This document shows, in pieces, positions 31,133 to 35,935 of a stretch of 35,935 nt of DNA. Each line of letters begins with the position of its first letter. The first letter of the stretch is position 1. Both the position numbers and the translations under genes were made by a program. The stretch comes from JBAROU01 sp049642385. GTDB lineage: Bacteria > Chloroflexota > Dehalococcoidia > DSTF01 > RBG-16-68-14. The notes under the pieces were generated by a model. That model had not been told where the DNA came from, did not search any database, and saw only the letters and a program-made list of their open reading frames with translations. The stretch covers positions 1-35,935 of the forward strand of contig JBAROU010000053.1 of the NCBI GenBank assembly GCA_049642385.1, written 5' to 3'.

Positions 31133-31384
31133 ATGCCTGAGGAGCGCATCGGTGTGGTGAACGGCTACTTCGCCAAGATCGGAGTCGCCGGGATCGATCT
31201 CGAGGGCATGCTGCGGGTCGGGGACACGATCCACATCAAGGGCCACACCACCGACCTCGAATTGACCGTGAAGTCGATGCAGATCGAGCACGAGCAGGTG
31301 GAGGAAGCGAAAGCTGGCGATGCTATCGGCATCATGGTGGCTGCACGCTGCCGCGATGGCGACGTCGTCTCCAAAGTTATGTAA
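31133..31384 (+). CDS. EF-Tu domain-2-like miniprotein
   Basis: The 83-residue product contains only a small beta-barrel like domain 2 of translational GTPases: ERIGVVNGYFAKIGVAGIDL, GMLRVGDTIHIKGHTTDLEL, SMQIEHEQVEEAKAGDAIG and VRDG-like DGDVVSKV. I know such 80-residue 'translation elongation factor-like' proteins from several bacteria and archaea; they lack the GTPase domain and their role is unknown. A clear GGAGG (31120s) and promoter precede ATG 31133. The last 8 bases overlap the convergent holin-like gene. Confidence 0.85.
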   Translation: MPEERIGVVNGYFAKIGVAGIDLEGMLRVGDTIHIKGHTTDLELTVKSMQIEHEQVEEAKAGDAIGIMVAARCRDGDVVSKVM

Positions 31385-31811
31385 GCATCCGTCGAAGCGG
31401 CCGTCCGGCGAACGCGCTCAGCAGCGTGCTCACAAAGCTGATCAGCAACGCGCCCAGGAACGCCGCGGTGAAGCCATCGACGTCGACGTTCAGGTCGAAC
31501 TGACCGGCGATCCAGGCCGTGAGGCCCAGCATCGCCGCGTTGATCACGATCGCGAAGACGCCCAGCGTGAGGCAGGTGAGCGGGCAGCCCAGCAGCTGCG
31601 CCGCCGGTCGCACCACCGCATTCACCGCACCGAAGATCGCGGCCGTCGCGAGCAGTGCTTGCCAGCCTTCGATGTCGATACCGCGTATCCACGCCGCGGC
31701 GAGCCACAGGGCAACGGCGTTGATGCCGAAACGAATGATAAGCGAGAGGAGCCGCGACTCAGGCGGCTCCTCTTCTTGGTCGCTGTACCAGATGTATGTT
31801 CTGCGCTTCAC
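31377..31811 (-). CDS. Phage holin family 4-like membrane protein (PF04020 type)
   Basis: The 144-residue product has four membrane helices. Between the second and third lies NAVVRPAAQLLGCPLTCLTLGVFAIVINA, matching the family's central 'N.+.RP....L.LPlt.lTlGlf...iNa' pattern. Despite the name, members are common chromosomal membrane proteins with no proven lytic role. The N-terminus is charged (MKRRTYIWYSDQEEEPPESR). Its start overlaps the stop of the preceding gene (31808-31811), so the two are co-translated. The first four bases downstream of the terminal codon overlap the convergent EF-Tu-like gene. There are no phage genes nearby, which argues against prophage origin. Confidence 0.85.
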   Translation of the reverse strand: MKRRTYIWYSDQEEEPPESRLLSLIIRFGINAVALWLAAAWIRGIDIEGWQALLATAAIFGAVNAVVRPAAQLLGCPLTCLTLGVFAIVINAAMLGLTAWIAGQFDLNVDVDGFTAAFLGALLISFVSTLLSAFAGRPLRRMLT

Positions 31812-32206
31812 GGCGAATCGCCGGCGCTCGCTTCCTGCTGGTCGCGCCGTCTCCGCGCGATGCGCACCACCATGCGCCAGATCCTGTTATGCCGGCTCGT
31901 CGCCGTCGCCGCCCGTTCGATTTCGTCCTCCGTGATTTCGTCCAGGATATCGTCGGGCTGCTGACCGCGTCGCAGTCGTCGCGCCACAGCGACACCGGCG
32001 AGCGCAACGAGTGCGCCCGAAGCGATGACGGCCGGGCCGGCGAAGGTGTGGTACTTGCCGGTGAGACGCGGGAACTTCTCCGACGCGCGGTGCGCCAGTT
32101 TCAGCGCCTGCGCCGTCGCGCTGTCGGGCGCTTCACCTTCGATGTTATCCCAAAGATCGTCGGTCTCTTCTTCGGTAATGGTGGGGCGTTCTTCGACGCG
32201 GGCCAT
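31808..32206 (-). CDS. Single-helix hypothetical protein paired with the holin-like gene
   Basis: The 132-residue product is acidic at the N-terminus (ERPTITEEETDDLWDNIEG), has one membrane helix (about 57-76, GPAVIASGALVALAGVAVA) and a basic then mixed-charge tail (RRLRRGQQPDDILDEITEDEIERAATATSRHNR). I do not recognise a family. GGAGG lies 8-12 bases before ATG 32206. The stop overlaps the holin-like start, and both are likely made together. A 10-base palindrome GACAGCTGTC (32239-32248) sits in the upstream gap next to a weak -35 (CTGACA on the minus strand). Confidence 0.75.
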   Translation of the reverse strand: MARVEERPTITEEETDDLWDNIEGEAPDSATAQALKLAHRASEKFPRLTGKYHTFAGPAVIASGALVALAGVAVARRLRRGQQPDDILDEITEDEIERAATATSRHNRIWRMVVRIARRRRDQQEASAGDSP

Positions 32207-32238
32207 GGCGGGGTCCTCCAGTGTGAATAACGGGGCTC

Positions 32239-32248
32239 GACAGCTGTC
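32239..32248. promoter_or_regulatory. 10-base palindrome upstream of the small membrane protein pair
   Basis: GACAGCTGTC is a perfect palindrome between ribH (ends 32283) and the gene starting at 32206. It touches a CTGACA -35-like word on the minus strand. It may be an operator; no protein is implied. Confidence 0.3.
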
Positions 32249-32282
32249 AGCGTACCACCGGCAGCGCCGTCTGGGGAAGGGG

Positions 32283-32756
32283 CTAGTCCGGGCGCAGCTG
32301 GCGGGTCAAGCTCACCATCTCGATAGCTGTGACGGCGGCGTCGAAGCCCTTGTTGCCCCGCGAGCCGTCCGCCCGGTCCAGGGCCTGCTCGATGCTGTCG
32401 GGAGTGACCACCCCGAACACCGTCGGCACCCCCGTGTCGAGGCCCACCCGGGCGATGCCGCGCGACGCCTCACCCGCCACGAACTCAAAGTGGGCGGTCT
32501 CACCGCGGATGATCGCGCCCAGACAGACAATCGCGTCGTAGCGGCGGCTCTCAGCGAGCACCAGCGCGGCGAACGGCAGCTCGAACGCCCCGGGCACCCA
32601 GACGATGTCGATGTCGTCGTCACGCACGCCGTAGCGCCCCAGCGCCTTCTGCGCGCCCGCTAGCAGCTTGGAGGTGATGCTTTCGTTGAAGCGCGAGACG
32701 ACGAGCGCCAGCCGCAGGCCTTCGCCGTGCAGCTCCCCCTGGAACGTTTGGCCCAT
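32283..32756 (-). CDS. ribH: 6,7-dimethyl-8-ribityllumazine synthase
   Basis: The 157-residue product is a typical lumazine synthase: RLALVVSRFNESIT (15-28), WVPGAFELPFAA, GAIIRGETAHFEFV with the catalytic His89, and GVVTPDSIEQALDRADG. It condenses 5-amino-6-ribitylamino-uracil with 3,4-dihydroxy-2-butanone 4-phosphate. It forms icosahedral or pentameric shells in the cytoplasm. It starts 9 bases after ribBA, whose product makes one of its substrates. It is the last rib gene; 76 bases separate it from the next same-strand gene, with no clear terminator. Confidence 0.97.
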   Translation of the reverse strand: MGQTFQGELHGEGLRLALVVSRFNESITSKLLAGAQKALGRYGVRDDDIDIVWVPGAFELPFAALVLAESRRYDAIVCLGAIIRGETAHFEFVAGEASRGIARVGLDTGVPTVFGVVTPDSIEQALDRADGSRGNKGFDAAVTAIEMVSLTRQLRPD

Positions 32757-32765
32757 CGGCTGGTC

Positions 32766-34007
32766 CTACAGGCTGCCCTTCTTGGGCGGGTCCAGATCGT
32801 GGCCCAGCTTCGTCCGCTTGGTTTCCAGGTAACGGATGTTGTGCGCCGTCGGTTCGGTCTTAATCGGCACGCGTTCGATGAGGCGCAGACCGAAGCCTTC
32901 GAGGCCGGCGCGCTTCGTGGGGTTGTTGGTCAGGATGCGGATGTCGTTGAGCCCCAGATCGACGAGGATCTGCATGCCGATCCCGTAGTCGCGCCGGTCG
33001 GCCGGAAAGCCGAGCGCCTCGTTCGCCTCCACCGTGTCCAAACCGGTGTCCTGCAGCGCATAGGCGCGGAGCTTGTTGTGCAGCCCGATGCCGCGGCCTT
33101 CCTGGCGCATGTAGACGACAACGCCGCGCCCCTCGTTTGAGATCATGGCCATCGCGTTGTGCAGCTGTTCGCCGCAGTCGCAGCGCTGGCTGCCAAAGAC
33201 GTCGCTGGTGAGGCACTGGCTGTGCACGCGCACCAGCACCGGATCGGGCGTCGTCACGTCGCCCATCACCAGCGCCACGTGCTCGTCCGCATCGATGTTG
33301 CTCCGGTAGGCGATGGCGCGCCATTCGCCGAACTCCGTGGGGATCACGGTCTCCGTAACGCGCTCCACCAGCTTCTCGTGTTGCTTGCGGTAGGAGATGA
33401 GCTGGTCGACGCTGATGATCTTCAGCTTATGACGGGTACCGAAGCGCTTCAGGTCGGGCAGGCGTGCCATCGTGCCGTCCGCCTTCATGATCTCGCAGAG
33501 GACGCCGGCGGGATAGAGTCCTGCGAGCTTGCACAGGTCGACCACCGCCTCCGTTTGGCCGGCGCGCACCAGCACGCCGCCGTCGCGCGCGCGCAGCGGG
33601 AACATGTGGCCCGGCATGACGATGTCCTCGTGGCGGGTCTTCGGGTCAATCAATACCTGCGCGGTGCGCGCGCGGTCGGCCGCCGAGATGCCCGTGCTGA
33701 CGCCGTCGCGCGCTTCGACTGAAACGGTGAACGGCGTACCGAAGTGGGAGTCGTTGCGCCCCACCATCATTGGCAAGCCCAGCCGGTCGACGCGGTCGGC
33801 GGTCATCGGCATGCAGATGAGCCCGCGTCCGTTCTTCGCCATGAAGTTGATCGCGTCCGCATCGACGGACTGGGCTGGCATCGTGAGGTCGCCCTCATTC
33901 TCCCGCGCTTCGTCATCGATGATGATCACGAAGCGACCCCTGCGGTACTCCTCGATCGCCTCCTCGATGGTCGCGAGGCCCGTCTGTCCGTTCTGTTTGC
34001 GTGCCAT
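32766..34007 (-). CDS. ribBA: Bifunctional 3,4-dihydroxy-2-butanone 4-phosphate synthase / GTP cyclohydrolase II
   Basis: The 413-residue product holds two enzymes. The N-terminal half (1-205) is DHBP synthase with DDEARENEGD (31-40), the Mg/ribulose-5-phosphate site, and GHMFPLRARDGGVLVRAGQTEA. The C-terminal half is GTP cyclohydrolase II with Zn ligands Cys265, Cys276 and Cys278 (SDVFGSQRCDCGEQL) and the catalytic MRQEGRGIGL. Together they open the pathway from GTP and make the four-carbon partner for RibH. Both sites are intact. The start ATG at 34007 follows 16 bases after ribE. Confidence 0.97.
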   Translation of the reverse strand: MARKQNGQTGLATIEEAIEEYRRGRFVIIIDDEARENEGDLTMPAQSVDADAINFMAKNGRGLICMPMTADRVDRLGLPMMVGRNDSHFGTPFTVSVEARDGVSTGISAADRARTAQVLIDPKTRHEDIVMPGHMFPLRARDGGVLVRAGQTEAVVDLCKLAGLYPAGVLCEIMKADGTMARLPDLKRFGTRHKLKIISVDQLISYRKQHEKLVERVTETVIPTEFGEWRAIAYRSNIDADEHVALVMGDVTTPDPVLVRVHSQCLTSDVFGSQRCDCGEQLHNAMAMISNEGRGVVVYMRQEGRGIGLHNKLRAYALQDTGLDTVEANEALGFPADRRDYGIGMQILVDLGLNDIRILTNNPTKRAGLEGFGLRLIERVPIKTEPTAHNIRYLETKRTKLGHDLDPPKKGSL

Positions 34008-34023
34008 GGCTGTGTCTCCCCGC

Positions 34024-34614
34024 CTATTCCGCCGCGAGGCGCTCCTCGACGAACTGCGCCACGTAGCGGGCGATGATGTCCGACTCTAAGTTTACCCGAT
34101 CGCCCACATGCTTGCGAGTGAGGTTCGTATGCTGCTGCGTGTACTCGACGAGCGACACGGCGAAGGCCTCGGCCGTCTTGTCGATGACGGTTAGGCTGGC
34201 GCCGTCGATCGTGACCGGGCCCTTCACGACGATGTAGCGCAGGAGTTCGGGCGGCGCTGTGTAGCGGGCGATGATCGCGTCCGCCTCCGGCGTGAACGAC
34301 TCGAGCGTGCCCGTCGCCTCCACGACGCCGCGTACCAGGTGCCCGCCGATGCGCTGCGCCAGCGTCATCGCGCGCTCCAGGTTCACCTCGTCGCCAGAAT
34401 TCAGCTCGCCCAAGTTGCTGCGGCGGTACGTCTCCGGCATCACGCTGGCGTGGAAGCCCGCCTCCTCCAGGTACGTGCAGGTGAGATCAACCCCATTCAC
34501 GGCAATGCTATCGCCCAGGTTGGTGCCCCAGAGCACCTTCTGCGCGTTGACGATCAGCTTCCCTTCCTTGATCTCGCGGACGGTGCCGATCTCTTCGATG
34601 ATGCCGGTGAACAT
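34024..34614 (-). CDS. ribE: Riboflavin synthase, alpha chain
   Basis: The 196-residue product has the classical N-terminal MFTGIIEEIGTV and two lumazine-binding barrels. The first runs to about residue 90 with VNGVDLTC and SVMPETYRRSNLG; the second has GGHLVRGVVEATGTL and IDGASLTVID. It dismutates two lumazine molecules into riboflavin and the pyrimidine precursor. The ATG at 34614 gives the expected MFTG start. It follows 12 bases after the kinase-like gene and precedes ribBA. Confidence 0.97.
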   Translation of the reverse strand: MFTGIIEEIGTVREIKEGKLIVNAQKVLWGTNLGDSIAVNGVDLTCTYLEEAGFHASVMPETYRRSNLGELNSGDEVNLERAMTLAQRIGGHLVRGVVEATGTLESFTPEADAIIARYTAPPELLRYIVVKGPVTIDGASLTVIDKTAEAFAVSLVEYTQQHTNLTRKHVGDRVNLESDIIARYVAQFVEERLAAE

Positions 34615-34626
34615 GGCCCCTATAGT

Positions 34627-35592
34627 CTAACCGCTCCGCGCCTCTCGACGCCTATCTTCCAGCGCCCGGCGTACGAACGCGCTGATCCGTTGCCGGAAGT
34701 ATGGCGCCGTCACGTAAGAGAGCCCGGCATCGTGATATCCCGCCAACCAGAACTTGTAGGACAAGAGCGCGCGTAACCCGCGGAGAAGGTCGAAGTACCA
34801 GACCCGCGGGAGCTGCTTGGGTGCCAGCTCCTGGTATGCCGCCAAGAAGGCATCCGCTGCATCCAGGTCAATGATGAGCGCGAGATCGATCCGGCACTGC
34901 GATACGTCGGTGCGCGGGTCGCCGACTTCAGCGTGTGTCCAGTCGACAATGCCGGTAAGCTTGCCGAAACGCCAGACGGTGTTGCCAGGCCAGAAGTCGT
35001 CGTGGACGAAGGTCGCTTCTGGCCAATCGATGTGGTCGATCTCCTCGACGAGAACCGCATGGACCTTGCGCGCCAAAGCCCCGCCCTTCTGCGCATACGC
35101 ACGTCGCTGCTCGAGCTCTTCGCGTATGCCATCAGAAAGCTGGACAGACAGCCACGACAGATCGAAGCGTGCTGGCGTCACCGCGTGTATACGTAGGAGT
35201 GCACGCGCGAGCTGCGCCGCCCACGAGGTCACGTCTCCCAGCCGGTACAGCGGGGCTCCCGGCAGATACGTCAACGCGATCGCCGGCACGCCGAACATAT
35301 CGCCTTCTGAATTGAGAAGCAGTGGCCGCGGTGCCGGGATTTCTACCTTCTCGACTAGCCGCAGAATGTTGTACTCGTGCAGAACGTGTTCGGGACGCGA
35401 CGAACGATTATCGCGCGGGAAGCGCCGCAACGAAACTTTGATCCGCGTCCCGTCCGACTGCTCAATGTCGAGGACGTGCATGCGCGCGCCGACGCCACCG
35501 CGCAGCCGGCGAGCTCGAACGAGCCGCCCGCCCGGGGCAAGCTCGTCGATGAGCCGTGCATAGCCGCCGGGCTTCGCGCGTTTGCTTGTCAC
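34627..35592 (-). CDS. Aminoglycoside-phosphotransferase-fold (APH) protein in the rib operon
   Basis: The 321-residue product has the APH/choline-kinase fold: a weak glycine-rich region (RGGVGARMHVLD, 31-42), a likely ATP Lys (IKVSLRRF), and the catalytic loop HDDFWPGN (197-204) with base Asp199 and Asn204. VDW with Asp217 is the metal residue. All key residues are intact, so it probably phosphorylates a small hydroxyl- or amine-bearing molecule. The substrate is not evident; known relatives include homoserine, choline, fructosamine and antibiotic kinases. It lies between ribD and ribE, with its GTG 8 bases after the ribD stop, so it is co-transcribed with riboflavin genes. A link to riboflavin or a ribityl compound is inference. 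Confidence 0.85.
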   Translation of the reverse strand: MTSKRAKPGGYARLIDELAPGGRLVRARRLRGGVGARMHVLDIEQSDGTRIKVSLRRFPRDNRSSRPEHVLHEYNILRLVEKVEIPAPRPLLLNSEGDMFGVPAIALTYLPGAPLYRLGDVTSWAAQLARALLRIHAVTPARFDLSWLSVQLSDGIREELEQRRAYAQKGGALARKVHAVLVEEIDHIDWPEATFVHDDFWPGNTVWRFGKLTGIVDWTHAEVGDPRTDVSQCRIDLALIIDLDAADAFLAAYQELAPKQLPRVWYFDLLRGLRALLSYKFWLAGYHDAGLSYVTAPYFRQRISAFVRRALEDRRREARSG

Positions 35593-35600
35593 CGCGCTGC

Positions 35601-35935
35601 CTACGCTCTGGGCGTGTATCCCGTGATCAGCACGTCCTCGCCCAGCCGCTCCACCGTCACGTCTCGCAGCCGCAGCGCGTCCGCCATGCGCTCCGCGCCG
35701 CGGCCGGCGACGGCGGTCGGCGCGCTCGCGCCGCCGATGATCATCGGTGCGATCACGGCGTGCACCTTGTCGACGAGGCGTTGGTCGAAGAACGAGCCAA
35801 GCAGCACGCCGCCGCCTTCGATCAGCAACGTGAGCACGTTCGAGGTGCCCAGCAGCGAGAGCAGCGCAGAAAGAGCGACGCGGCCCGGGTCGTCCGCGGG
35901 CAGCACGACCACACGTGCGCCGGTCGATTCGATCT
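35601..35935 (-). CDS. ribD: RibD C-terminal reductase domain (5' end outside window)
   Basis: The frame is open to the window edge, and about 110 C-terminal residues are seen. ARVVVLPADDPGRVALSALL, LLIEGGGVLLGSFFDQRLVDK and APMIIGGASAPTAV are the typical late segments of the pyrimidine reductase domain of RibD. That domain reduces 5-amino-6-ribosylaminouracil phosphate with NADPH. The deaminase domain should lie beyond the window. The product order ribD-kinase-ribE-ribBA-ribH runs right to left. Whether an FMN riboswitch controls it cannot be seen. Confidence 0.88.
   Translation of the reverse strand, partial: IESTGARVVVLPADDPGRVALSALLSLLGTSNVLTLLIEGGGVLLGSFFDQRLVDKVHAVIAPMIIGGASAPTAVAGRGAERMADALRLRDVTVERLGEDVLITGYTPRA

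Noticed and set aside
31377..31811. Prophage remnant because of the holin-family name
   Set aside because: Holin family 4-like proteins are common chromosomal membrane proteins, and no other phage gene, integrase or attachment site is near.
32207..32282. Terminator after ribH
   Set aside because: The only dyad is the 10-base palindrome without a loop or T-run; it looks more like a protein-binding site.
35601..35935. FMN riboswitch for the riboflavin operon
   Set aside because: The operon start lies beyond the window, and no RFN-like conserved elements were found in the gaps seen.

Overview
The window is GC-rich, densely coded bacterial chromosome: about 36 protein genes on both strands, one tRNA, many 4-base start/stop overlaps (ATGA or GTGA) and frequent GTG or TTG starts. 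The gene set suggests a free-living bacterium with menaquinone (menA), coenzyme F420 (cofE, npdG), FAS-II fatty acid synthesis (fabF and a FabL-type enoyl reductase) and riboflavin synthesis. No gene encodes an outer-membrane assembly factor, and several products carry lipoprotein or Sec-type N-termini. My best guess is Chloroflexota (a Dehalococcoidia- or Thermomicrobia-like lineage). That is inference from gene content and style; no rRNA is present to test it.

Layout. 1-240: end of a GNAT acetyltransferase gene, whose stop lies in a palindrome. 367-1654: possible leader peptide and an orphan CoxE-like VWA protein. 1731-5029 (+): membrane-anchored GH18-like protein, rsmD, coaD and a coiled-coil protein. 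5033-6565 (-): lipoprotein alpha/beta hydrolase, MgtC-like protein and tRNA-Ala(GGC). 6665-7315 (+): SufR-like regulator with a palindrome on its start codon. 7295-8188 (-): menA. 8270-11842 (+): folC-fabF-epimerase operon. 11866-13359 (-): small lipoprotein and a seven-repeat propeller protein. 13441-14843 (+): npdG-cofE, followed by a small membrane protein. 15474-17208 (-): SDR-Nudix-HIT operon. 17362-18153 (+): FabL-like reductase carrying an internal 36-base palindrome. 18158-18994 (-): degenerate GGDEF membrane protein. 19151-22304 (+): methyltransferase, MFS transporter and FAD oxidoreductase, all overlapping. 22317-23072 (-): another SDR. 23217-28453 (+): MoxR, acidic unknown, DUF58 and transglutaminase-like operon. 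28469-30884 (-): DUF2007-like protein, DNA polymerase IV and PadR regulator. 31133-31384 (+): EF-Tu domain-2-like miniprotein. 31377-32206 (-): two small membrane proteins. 32283-35935 (-): riboflavin operon ribD-kinase-like-ribE-ribBA-ribH, with ribD running off the end.

No CRISPR array, transposase, phage module or rRNA was seen, and no gene-free stretch exceeds about 210 bases. The most unusual signals are: (i) three proteins that keep an enzyme fold but have lost the catalytic residues (GH18-like E to R; transglutaminase-like C/H/D to F/F/N; GGDEF-like without GGDEF), one of them inside a MoxR-DUF58 operon that also holds an unrecognised acidic protein; (ii) a 36-base near-perfect palindrome inserted in frame in a FabL-like gene, next to two intergenic palindromes; (iii) a recurring extended -10 promoter word, TGCTANNNT, before at least six genes; (iv) a kinase-like gene embedded in the riboflavin operon.
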